Made by a program: the position numbers and the translations under genes. A stretch of DNA of 64,000 nt. Origin: Paracyclopina nana. Lineage: Eukaryota > Arthropoda > Copepoda > Cyclopoida > Cyclopettidae. Each line of letters begins with the position of its first letter. The stretch's first letter is position 1. Where the stretch lies: NCBI GenBank assembly GCA_019096065.1, contig JAGUCH010000003.1, positions 5,766,001 to 5,830,000 of the forward strand, in the 5' to 3' direction. Under the pieces are notes generated by a model. That model made no database searches. It saw only the letters and a program-made list of their open reading frames with translations, and was not told the DNA's origin. Below are positions 1 through 9,307 of this stretch, one piece after another.

Positions 1-1
1 A

Positions 2-693
2 CTATTTTTTAGCAAAACTGATTTTCATTGAAGCATTGGGCGTGATTTTGAAGCCTTGTAGGGCATCTCGTGCTGCAGCCGATTGCAACTCGTTCTCAAA
101 CTCAACAAATGCAATGTCATGGCGACCAGGAACGAGTCGAACTTCTTTGAACCCAGGGAATTGGTTGAAGAGCATCGAGAGCATCATTTCGTTGGTTTCT
201 TCGGGTAGATTTGTCAAGAACAAAATCTGGTTTGGAGGTGCATCGCCCGAAGTTCTTCCCTGGGCGGCAGCAGCTTCCTTTGCTGCTCTCTTCTTCGCCT
301 TTTTGGACTCAGTTGGAGCTTTCTTTGGTCTCTCGGTGAATGTTCCCTTCAGTTTTGCAATGACATCAGAGTCGGTTCGAGAGAATGCGATTCGCATGGG
401 TTTATCATAAAAGGGAAATCCTTGCATAGATTTGATGGCGGCAACTGCCGAAGGGACGTCTTTAAAGATGACAAACGCCTGTCCACGCATTTTCAGGGTC
501 TTCATAGCAACGATGTCGAGAATTTGCCCGAATTGAGAGAAAATGGCATACAACGATTTTTTCAAGTCTAAAATAATAAAATATGGATTACATTATTTAC
601 ATAATGCTAGGAATCTTCGAAATTAGTATTACCATCTTTTTTGACTTTCTCGTTGAGATTGTTGATATAAATGGTATGGTTCGGTCTCTCCAT
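2..693 (-). CDS. snf: snf / U1A-U2B'' snRNP protein, two RRMs
   Basis: Spliceosomal RNA-binding protein of the U1A/U2B''/SNF family, which binds stem-loops of U1 and U2 snRNA in the nucleus. Exon 1 is 693-633 (starts [20 protein letters not shown]) and exon 2 is 567-2, joined over a 65-bp GT-AG intron; the reading frame closes exactly and gives 208 aa. RRM1 is at about residues 7-85, with RNP2 IYINNL and RNP1 RGQAFVIF. A Lys/Ala-rich linker follows, then RRM2 at about 133-208 with ILFLTNL and DIAFVEF. The length matches the single insect snf (about 216 aa) better than the longer vertebrate U1A. The stop is three bases from the window edge, so the 3' UTR is outside. Confidence 0.95.
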
Positions 694-1274
694 TTCGAAA
701 AACGTTGGATATCGTAATGCTATACTTCAGTTGTTTGGCTTTAGTCAGTTGGTGTTTGAATTACGGAGCAAATACAAAGTCGATCAAGCTTTTTCTAGCC
801 TGAATAACAACTTCTAAGGAGAATTTTTCAAAATGATTATAATAAAAAGCTCTTAAAATAATATTGTTGAGTATTTGAACTTTGTTTTTTACTTCTTGTC
901 ATGATGATAAAAATAATAAAGAGTCGTTTCAATTTTTAGGGAGCTTTATTTTAATAGAAACAGTTTACAGTTACCGGGCGTTCCCACTTGCGCACTTATG
1001 CTCTTTGACTTAATAAAACGAACGTAAGATTAAAGTGTAAGGGCTGTGTCGACCAATCAAAACTTTCCTTGTCGGCAATTTCTTCCAATCACAGTACGAC
1101 AACAGTTTTCGATCCTTCAAGAACATGCGCTAACTGTAAAATTGGCTCGAAATAGTAAACTTCTCTTTTCAGTTGTGCGCCACGTGTACGAAAAGTGACG
1201 TGTAAAAAAGCAGAATAACATTCTCCATAGTTCTTTTCATCAGTCACCATTCGAATTATTCAGTGTTCATCAAA
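694..1274. promoter_or_regulatory. Intergenic region, promoter side of MANF
   Basis: No gene is seen here. The interval separates the divergent snf and MANF starts. About 70-95 bp before the MANF ATG lie CCACGTG (1180-1186) and TGACGTGT (1196-1203). The second differs from the XBP1/ATF6 UPRE consensus TGACGTG(G/A) only at the last base. CCAAT and ATTGG boxes occur further upstream. That these drive stress induction is inferred from known MANF biology. Confidence 0.5.
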
Positions 1275-1976
1275 ATGCAGCTTCTCGTGGCGACATTTTT
1301 ACTCGTTGTGAGCGCAAGCCCATTTTGTCTTGCCCTAAAAGAGGGCGATTGCGAGGGTAAGCAGCTTTAAAAACTTATAATTTAAAGATCTTGAAGCTTT
1401 AAAAGTATTTTCTCTCTTACTTTCCAGTGTGCATAAGCGTATTAAACAGATTCAGAGAGACTCTTGCCAAAGACGAAGCTTCCAATCCCAAACAAATAGA
1501 GGCAAAATTCAGGACGTTCTGTGCTGATCTCAAGCTCAAAGAAAACAGATTTGTAAGCTCTAGTTTCTCCCTTGGTTTTGTAAAACTTTATTATATGTCT
1601 TTTTCAGTGTTACTACCTAGGTGGAACGGAAGATGCTGCCACTGGAATCCTGGGTGAGATGTCCAAGCCCTTGTCATGGGGGATGCCCTCGGACAAAGTA
1701 TGCGAGAAGCTGAAGAAGAAAGACAAGCAAATTTGCGAGTTGCGTTATGGTAAGAGCAACTAGCTTTTCACAGCCATCAATTGTGGAGTTTACTCATTTA
1801 TTCTTGCAGAGAAGCAAATCGACTTGAAGAGCGTGGATTTGAAGAAGCTCAAGGTACGCGACCTGAAGAAGATACTCAACGATTGGAACGAGGAGTGTGA
1901 TGGATGCATAGAGAAAGGAGATTTCATCAAGAGAATTGAGCAGCTCAAGCCCAAATATGTACGAGAGGAGTTATAA
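1275..1976 (+). CDS. Manf: MANF/CDNF-family ER neurotrophic factor
   Basis: Small secreted or ER-resident protein that supports ER proteostasis. Exons are 1275-1356, 1428-1552, 1608-1749 and 1810-1976; together they give an open frame of 171 aa. A hydrophobic signal peptide covers residues 1 to about 23. The saposin-like N-domain begins with CEVC and contains the family strings ENRFCYYLGG and [17 protein letters not shown]. The C-terminal SAP-like domain carries [20 protein letters not shown] and a CXXC pair (CDGC). The protein ends in REEL, a KDEL-like retrieval signal comparable to RTDL/RSEL in known orthologues. Introns are 55-71 bp. AATAAA at 1992-1997 is the likely poly(A) signal. It is followed directly by the PDI gene on the same strand. 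Confidence 0.96.
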
Positions 1977-2111
1977 TCTGTGATGCGCGTCAATAAAACT
2001 TTAGTTGAAAGAATTTTCCACTTCTCCCGTCTATTCTTCGGTTCTTTCACGCGCGCGAGCGCATGCAGGTGAAAAATCGTAAAGCGCTTCAAGGTGCTTA
2101 GCTATAGCGGT

Positions 2112-2119
2112 TGACGTGG
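2112..2119 (+). promoter_or_regulatory. UPRE-like box TGACGTGG upstream of PDI
   Basis: A perfect match to the unfolded-protein-response element TGACGTGG, 82 bp before the PDI start codon. It lies in the roughly 220-bp gap between MANF and PDI. Binding by XBP1 or ATF6 is inferred from the consensus only. Confidence 0.55.
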
Positions 2120-2200
2120 ATCAGGTGAAGCTGGACTCATCACATTTCCTAAGCAGTTTTGGCAAATCTTAACAAGCTTTCAAGAAAAGAGGCAACGAGA

Positions 2201-4017
2201 ATGAAGCACATTTTCCTTTTCCTTGCAACCATCGCCGTCGGTCTTGCCGCTGTGAGTACCTTTATCTTACACATAATGTAGTAAAAATGAACTATCACTT
2301 TAAAAAGTTATGCCATAACTTTTTTATTTGGTACAATTAAAAGTGTCATGATACTACACCGTACATATATGTATGATATTGACAAAGTGTTAAAGAATTG
2401 GTGTGTACTAGCATAACTTGATTGTGATTGTAGGCTAAAAGTAAGGAGCAAAGTTTCAGTATTTCAAAATTAATTACAGGAAATTGAAAAAGATGAGGGC
2501 ATATATGTTCTTACCGAGAGAAACTATGATCAAGGAGTGAAAGAGCATCAATATCTGCTGGTCTATTTCTATGCTCCGTGGTGCGGACATTGTAAAGCTT
2601 TCGGACCAGGTAAGGCTAATTAATTAGAGAGACTGCATTTCCTGTCATCTCTGAATTTTATATGTTTATTAGAGCTTGTGAAGGCTGCTCAGCAGCTCAA
2701 GGAAAAGGATTCTCCCATAAAAGTGGCCAAGGTGAACGGCCCAGAAGAGGAAGCCTTGCTGCAGAAGATGAATGTAAAGGGCTACCCAACTCTGTTCTTT
2801 TACCGTGAAAACGAGCCACCAATTCCTTATGGGGGCGGAAGAATGGCTAACGAAATGGTGGAATGGGTAGAGAAGAAAATTGGGCCGCCTGCTCAGGTTC
2901 TTGCCACTGACGAGGAGATCAAGGAGTTCATCGAAAGCAGCGAAGTTTGCGTGATTGGTTTCTTCAAGGACCAAGATCCAGAGGCGTACAAAAAAGCTGT
3001 CAAAGACTATGAGGAGTACCCTTGCGCAATCACCAATAATCTCGAGGGAGTAAAGAAATGGCACGATGCTGCGGATGGACAAGTGGTTCTCTTCAAGACA
3101 TTTGATGACAGAAAGGCTGTGTATGAGGGTGACATCTCTAGAGAAGCTCTGATAGAGTTCATCCAGAGGTATGCAGTCCCTCTAGTTGTCGAGTTCAACC
3201 ATGAAAATGCCCAGAAGATATTTAAAGGACTCGTCAAGTCCCATTTGCTCATCTTCATGAGCTACAAGTCAGAGGAGTATGCTGCTGCTTTGGAAATTGC
3301 CACCAAGCTGGCGGAAATTCACAGGAACAAGCTCATGTTTGTGACAGTAGACACTGATGAAGATGACCACAGAAGGATCATCGAATTTTTGGGTCTCAAA
3401 GAGGAAAAGCTGCCCACAATGCGCATCATTCAAATGAATGACGACGTAGATAAATACAAGCCAATTGAGGGCCAGCATGATGCTCATGATGTGACAAACG
3501 AGGAGAACATGAAGAAGTTTGCTCAAGACTATCTGGACGGCAAGGTGCCTCAGCATTTCTTAACTGAGGAATTATCCGAGGATTGGGACAAGAAGCCTGT
3601 GAAAGTGCTCACTGGCACCAACTTCAACCAAGTAGCCTTGGATAAGAGCAAAAATGTATTGGTCGAGTTTTATGCTCCTTGGTGCGGGCATTGCAAACAG
3701 TTGGCCCCAGTGTGGGACAAGCTTGCAGAAACCTTGCAGAACGAGAAGAAGGACGAATTTGTGATTGCCAAAATCGATGCAACCCTCAACGAGTTACCCA
3801 ATGATCGTGTCAGGAGCTTCCCCACGATCAGGCTTTACAAGAAGGGCGACAACAAGCAGGTCGAATACAATGGAGAGAGTACGTATAATCTAAAAAAAAG
3901 TAAAGTTCCTTTTTACAACATGTATCATTTATGCTAGGAACACTCGAAGGCCTTAGGAAATTCCTGGATACAGATGGAGAGTATGGACGTGCTGCACCAG
4001 ACCATGATGAGCTTTAA
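2201..4017 (+). CDS. Pdi: Protein disulfide isomerase (PDIA1/P4HB type)
   Basis: ER thiol oxidoreductase that forms and rearranges disulfides. Exons are 2201-2251, 2480-2609, 2673-3878 and 3938-4017; they join in frame to 488 aa, the usual PDI length. Signal peptide at residues 1-17, an a domain with YAPWCGHCKAF at about residue 50, b and b' domains, an a' domain with YAPWCGHCKQLAP at about 390, an acidic tail and the ER retention signal HDEL. Both active sites are intact CGHC. The first intron is 228 bp, the others 59-63 bp. AATAAA at 4117-4122. The gene sits head-to-tail behind MANF, another ER-folding gene, and its promoter gap contains a UPRE-like box. Confidence 0.97.
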
Positions 4018-4433
4018 TTAGGCACAAGCACAAAATTATGCTACAAAAAGTTACCATAAGCTCCCTAAACTGTCAGTTCTGATTGGTTACGATAATGTAG
4101 GAAATTGTCATGCACAAATAAACGGAGCCTTATCAGTACTGCATGTACATATACAGGGTAGGTTTGATAAGGAAAAACAACTAAGGCTACAAGCTGCACA
4201 GAGCATACTTATCAAAAAGTGCAGTGCTTCAGAATAAAGAAGGTGAATTTAGCATTATAATGAAGGAAACTCTGCTTTGACAACAACAATACATGAGTCA
4301 CAATGGACATGCAGAAAATCTAAGCAAGTCCACAGGACGGGAAATAGAAAGCCCGATCGATATAAAAGTTAAGCGAACGTCCTGACAACAACCACAGTGA
4401 AGAAAAGGAAGAAAGCAGCCGATCGGAGGCAGC

Positions 4434-5619
4434 ATGAGAAAATTGAAGGAAGTCTTTTTGGAGAACAAGGATCTCTTTCCTACAAAATGGAGCCTATTCG
4501 TGTTCATAGCCTATATGAGCTTGTTCATCAGCCAGGGCTTGCTGGTGACAGCTTCGAGGCTTGGGGATGTCAGCTACCCATACAACACAACCACTGTAGT
4601 ACTGCTCACTGAAGTTGTCAAACTGATATTGAGTAGCAGCATCTACATTTCACGGTACACTAGCTTGAGCAGCATAGCAACTACTGAAGTACTAATTTCT
4701 TTCATTACACAGGAGCTCAATGAGATCTCTCCTGTCAGAATCTTGGAAGAATAGGACAGTACTATTGTACTACCTTGTCCCAGCGTTGTTGTACTGTCTC
4801 TACAACAATTTGGCTTTCACAAATTTGGCCATTTTTGACCCAACTACTTACTTCATGTTCATGCAGACTAGGCTGTTGATGACAGGCGTTATATACCAGT
4901 TTTTGTTCAGGCAAAAATTGAGTGGTAAGCAATGGGTCTCTTTGATTGTCTTGACACTTGGATGCATGGTACAAAAGCTTGATCCGAACATGCTTGGATC
5001 ATCGAGTCTTCAAAGCAGCCCCTTAGATCTATTTTCATTTGGAAATGGTGCATTCCTCATCATGGTTCAGGCATGGTTCAAACTCCCATTTAAAAAAATT
5101 TTTCTTGACATCGATTTGCTTCTCCAGGTTTGCTGCTCTGTGGTGGCTGGCGTGTACAACGAGTACATCATTAAGAACATTGCAGGCCATGATGTGGACA
5201 TCATGATTCAGAACGTGTTCATGTACCTTGACTCGATCGTGTGCAACCTTTTTTTCATGCTCTTCAAGGGAGAGTTGGTGTCGAGCTTTACTCAAGCATC
5301 TTTGGCAGATATGCTGCAGTTCTTTGTGGTTGCCATCGTGATCAACAACTGTCTGGTGGGCATTGTAACATCTCTTTTCCTCAAGAGTTTAAACTCCATT
5401 TTGAAAGCATTTGCTTCTGCATTAGAGCTGATTTTCACAGCCATTCTTAGCTTTCTGCTGCTCGGCATCCCTCTGCACTGGAACACAATGCTGGCAGTTG
5501 CCATAGTCTCCTATGCTGTGGTGATGTACGCGCAAAACCCCGTCAAACCCAACAATCCACAGGAATCTTTGCCTGTCACCACAGGCAACCACAAGATAGT
5601 GATAACCCCGAAAAAGTGA
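4434..5619 (+). CDS. Nucleotide-sugar transporter, SLC35A-like
   Basis: Golgi/ER multi-pass membrane carrier of the nucleotide-sugar transporter family, which exchanges a nucleotide sugar for the nucleoside monophosphate. Exon 1 is 4434-4654 and exon 2 is 4713-5619 (58-bp intron), giving 375 aa. About ten hydrophobic segments can be seen. Family strings include LLTEVVKLIL, LYCLYNNLAFTNLAIFDPTTYFMFMQTRLL, and KQWVSLIVLTLGCMVQKL. A C-terminal helix pair is followed by a short polar tail. The substrate cannot be told from sequence; UDP-galactose, UDP-GlcNAc and CMP-sialic acid carriers all share these strings. The stop is 20 bp from the stop of the convergent FKBP-TPR gene. Confidence 0.85.
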
Positions 5620-5639
5620 AAAATAAGATGTGTTATTAC

Positions 5640-6452
5640 CTAGATAAACATCTTTTTCAAGGCACTGCCTAGTTTGCGCTCATGCTCCTTGAGCAATTTT
5701 TTAGCCGAGTTCAAGTCAGCCATAATGTTGGGCATATTGTCATCCATCTCGATCACATGTTCAAAGTCTGCAATGGCTGCCTCGTAGTCTTTGACGCGAA
5801 TTAAGGCTCTTCCCCTTCTTGCAGTCAATTTGACAGCATTGGAGCAATTGGGGCAATGTTCAAGGATGTACGAGATCCCTGCTACAGCTTGATCATACAT
5901 GCCCATGTTGAATCTGACAAGTGTGAGGTTGGACACGCATTTCCACTTGAGGTCAGCGGCGGCCTTAGCTTGGCCTTCTTGACGACAGGCTAAGACAGAA
6001 GCAAGAGTAGCACCCTGGCGTAACATTTTAAAGGCTTCTTTGTTCTTGTTCTGCTTGAGAAGACTGACTCCAAAGTCGTAGAATTGTTGGGCAAGATCAA
6101 GCTTGTCCACACTGGTGGCCTCATCTCGGAGGGCCTCGAAATGTGAAGTAATCCATTTATCTCCCGCAGTTGCACTCACATCGAACCGCGACTTTTCGCC
6201 AGGATACATGGAAATAGCGGCCTTTTCCAGGCCAAAATCAAGGTCAGTGAGTCCTTGGCCAATGCGAACGATCATCCTTTCTTCATCGATATCAAAAGTT
6301 GAAGCTTGTTGCAAGGTGGCTAGATCATCAATTTGGATCAACCGAAGCGTGATATTTTGTCCGAATTGACCACAGTCTCCATTTAGGTGGTCGCCTTCAT
6401 TTAACACTATTTTGGATACGGACAAGTCATCAGACTGCCAATGCCTCTCCAT
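5640..6452 (-). CDS. FKBP-TPR co-chaperone, FKBPL/FKBP6-like
   Basis: Single-exon protein of 270 aa. Residues about 10-110 resemble a degenerate FKBP fold (GLTDLDFGLEKAAISMYPGEKSRF), and most residues of a working prolyl-isomerase site are not evident. Residues about 120-265 form three TPR repeats (AQQFYDFGVSLLKQNKNKEAFKML; ARRGRALIRVKDYEAAIADFEHVIEMD), the arrangement by which such immunophilins bind HSP90. A short basic tail ends the protein. FKBPL and FKBP6/Shutdown are the closest architectures; this protein is shorter than both human FKBPL and fly Shutdown. It is convergent with the SLC35A-like gene. Confidence 0.75.
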   Translation of the reverse strand: MERHWQSDDLSVSKIVLNEGDHLNGDCGQFGQNITLRLIQIDDLATLQQASTFDIDEERMIVRIGQGLTDLDFGLEKAAISMYPGEKSRFDVSATAGDKWITSHFEALRDEATSVDKLDLAQQFYDFGVSLLKQNKNKEAFKMLRQGATLASVLACRQEGQAKAAADLKWKCVSNLTLVRFNMGMYDQAVAGISYILEHCPNCSNAVKLTARRGRALIRVKDYEAAIADFEHVIEMDDNMPNIMADLNSAKKLLKEHERKLGSALKKMFI

Positions 6453-7467
6453 GATCTTTCAGTTTCCAGATTCCAAACAATAGCACAATTAACAATGTTT
6501 TTGCAAACAGCGTTATTAGAGTCTACAGGTACAAAAGTCCACAAGCACACGGCGCAAACAGCCAAAATACGCGAGTTTTTACCAGAGACTTACACTTCTA
6601 AAAACCTTTCATTAAAATCGGAATTTTAATTTTGATGTCAGCACTGAGCAAAAATTAAGCCTGATTTTTCAGTAGCTGTTGTTCATCAAAGTCAAGCTTT
6701 AATATATATTTCTTTTGAGATCAACCTTTTTGCGAGTCTTTTCCAGCTAAGATTGTTTCCTAAAGGAAAAATGTGCCTGTAAAAATTGGAAATTTTGCCC
6801 TTTATTTTGGTTAAAAGTGCCTTTTTAGATAGTTTGGGTCATTTTCAAAAACGACCACTTTTCCGACCACCGACCACCAATTAGTTTCCGACCACCGTTG
6901 ATAACTCTGCTTATATGGAACTGAAATCGAAATTCTCAGCGAGCAATTAGCATATTAATTAGTGATGAGAAAGAGCAGTGGGGCGTTGAATTGCATCTAC
7001 AATTCCTATCGCAACTGCTCTTGTTATGCCGTCAATTGTTACTAAATTCTTTGGAATTCGATTAGTTTCATGGAATATTAGGGGTATAGAATTACTTTAT
7101 GTCCCCCAAAACTGATTCCCGCGCCATAATATATATTAATAACCCCCAAAATGCTTAGAAAGAACTGTTACATAAAAGAGCTGAGTTGGAACGGTAAACT
7201 GAATTATAACACGAGGATATCGTATTACACACAGTATATAAAAGATTGTAACATTACTTGAAAAAATGTTCCATCAATAATTAGTAAAATGTGTCTACAA
7301 AAGTGGGTAGATTAATTTTCTCTAGAGACTTTATGCGAGCGGTAAAAGACTTTGAAATACAACCAGATGAATAAATATTTATTTTATAGCAACATGATTT
7401 CGAAAAATACATTTAAGATAAAAGAGATGTCAAGCTAGAATCTTTTCAAACGAGACTTGCATACTCA
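6453..7467. other. Intergenic, with one dispersed-repeat copy
   Basis: AT-rich and no coding region recognised. Positions 7172-7240 (ATAAAAGAGCTGAGT... TATATAAAA) closely match 57083-57152 in the same orientation, so this is a dispersed repeat of unknown type. An inverted pair around AGAGCAGT/AACTGCTCT lies near 6972-7025. Confidence 0.5.
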
Positions 7468-7471
7468 ACTT
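7468..7471. repeat. Target-site duplication ACTT, left copy
   Basis: ACTT abuts the left LTR end and recurs at 36811-36814 just outside the right LTR. This is the 4-bp target duplication of the outer retroelement. Confidence 0.8.
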
Positions 7472-7718
7472 TGTAGTAGGTCGAGATATACAACTCTGTG
7501 ACTTATCAAGCCACTACTCGGATCTAGGCTACGTCTAGCAGGGACGGGCCTGGAAGGCTAGCAGAGGTCAATCTTGGGCCGTAGACAACACGTGTCAATA
7601 CGGTGAATTTATTTCCTTTACTGATGATCACACTATACTACTCATTATACTACCGCGCGCCCGAGGCAAGCGCGCGCAGCGAGCGGTCGACCCGTAGGCC
7701 GACACGCTCCCTGCTACA
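7472..7718 (-). repeat. Outer element LTR (3' LTR)
   Basis: 247-bp LTR with 5-bp inverted ends TGTAG/CTACA. Read on the minus strand it starts TGTAGCAGGG, has a GC-rich start and then AATAAA as a poly(A) signal. It pairs with 36566-36810. Confidence 0.9.
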
Positions 7719-7736
7719 TCACCCCACGCTAGAAGG

Positions 7737-8276
7737 TTACTGTGTCCTCGCAGTGACGGATTGAGTCAGGTCTAGCAGGGAGCCTCGAGGGGGACCCTCC
7801 ATGGCGGGAGCGCTGGGCTGGGTCCCATTCGCGTCAACCACGCGCGCCTGGGGAAGTGTCTGCTGCAGGACCCCGTAGAGATCCGTGTATTGCTGGTGAA
7901 TCGTACGGATCTGGGCCTGGAGGTCCTGATATGCTTGGGTCTCCTTGTCGGGCCGCGTCCACCGGCGGAGAGCCTTGAGGGGCGATGTCGACTTGTCCGG
8001 GGCATCCAAAGGGTCTTTCTCTTCCGTTTCCGAACCATCTTGCACAGTGAAGTCGCTGAGCTCGGTGGCCGCTCGTTCTCGGTGGTCTCGCTTCCAGCGG
8101 GGTCGGAGCCGGAAATCCGGGTGGCCATCATCCTCATCGTCGTCGCCAGGGAACAAGGGTCCGTCGTTACCCAGGTTGGCTAACATGCGCCAGGGGAGTT
8201 CGACAGCCATGAAGGCAGTGTGCCACAGGCCATACATCAACCACCACCCAAGCCCTCGGCGGCGATACAGGATAAT
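7737..8276 (-). pseudogene. Outer element env, C-terminal part
   Basis: The 3' end of the outer env gene, cut off from the rest by the inner element inserted at its TAAT target. The frame on this side continues the frame on the other side (from 31845) if the insertion and one target copy are ignored, which supports a single former ORF. It encodes a juxtamembrane basic stretch, an aromatic/hydrophobic segment (LGWWLMYGLWHTAFMAV), an acidic patch (GDDDEDDGH) and a polar cytoplasmic-type tail of about 120 residues. The stop lies about 20 bp from the 3' LTR. The reading frame apparently running on to 8330 enters the inner LTR by chance. Confidence 0.75.
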
Positions 8277-9203
8277 TGGTGTGCGACGGTCACACCCTCT
8301 GAAGCCTAGGATGGTTAGCATCGGCTTCATGGTCGCGGTACCGTTCGCAGCCTCCGGGTGCTGGCCGGATGTCTACCCGCCTTGGACCCAAAGCCGCAGC
8401 CTCGGCGCTCCAACTCTGGCGAGATACATCACATGGCAAGCTTCAGTGCTGTAGACCAGTGATTGGGCCTCCTACCCACGTCCTCAACGGCCTCAACAGC
8501 CTCAGACTAGGGTGCATAACTGCCCAGGAAACCTCTATACAAGTTATGGTCGAACAAAGTCAAACAAGGTTGTCTTATTCACTCAGCTTTTAACACCACA
8601 CAAATTAATGGCAGCAAATACAGAGAAATAAGTACTGCAGTAAATATTCTTGTGGCCATCTTCTTCATGCCTCAGCACACTTTGGAGAACTTTGTTGGGA
8701 CAATAGCAGGGCAGAGCTCACTCAATGGGCCATGTGCACTTGGTCCATGTCTTGTTTCTCTGAAGTCCCCCATCGAACTCCCCGAGTCTTCTCCTTCTTC
8801 TCCACTCGATGCATTGCAGCAAGTTCCATCAGCTTCCATCTGCTTCTCTCCGTTATCATGCAGCTGCAGGTCCTCTCTATGTAGCAGCTAGCAACTCCTC
8901 CACACAATGGCTAGCAACTTCTCCACTTCAAGGTCAGGTGAATTGCCATAGGTAAGGCTCAACGCATAGGTAGTAGCAGCAGCAGCAGCAGCAATCAGAG
9001 AGTTGGAGGAGATGAAAAGGTGTTTTTTAAGAAGGGAGGTTTTGTGATTTTGAGGTGGTGATGTAGCGGTGAATGGGCAACCTTCCGGACTTCTGGCGGC
9101 TCCACGGGCTCCACGGTTTCCACAGGTTCCACTGGAGGGGTCCAATCAAGTCCTATTCTGGTCGTAACGTGCACCAGAGACATGATGTACTTATTGCCCA
9201 TCA
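8277..9203 (-). repeat. Inner element LTR (3' LTR)
   Basis: 927-bp LTR with near-inverted ends (TGGTG...CATCA on the plus strand). It contains a short GTAGTA(GCA)n microsatellite near 8967-8992. No difference was found by eye from 30914-31840. Short ORFs inside it occur identically in both copies and show no recognisable family; I take them as chance. Confidence 0.92.
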
Positions 9204-9218
9204 TTCCCCGGCCCTAAC
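9204..9218 (-). other. Polypurine tract of inner element
   Basis: Read on the minus strand, GTTAGGGCCGGGGAA directly precedes the 3' LTR (TGATGGGC). This is the expected position and purine-rich composition for a plus-strand priming tract. Confidence 0.65.
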
Positions 9219-9307
9219 TTTTTCAGCTTTTGAAATATTTTTTAAGCTCTAAAAATATAAAAAAGGTGTCATTGATCGCTTACATCACATTAAGGTTGAT
9301 ACAGTTA

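Noticed and set aside
8652-9145. Short ORFs inside the inner LTR (both strands, duplicated at 31289-31782)
   Set aside because: They repeat only because the LTR is duplicated. No family, no start context, and frames conflict.
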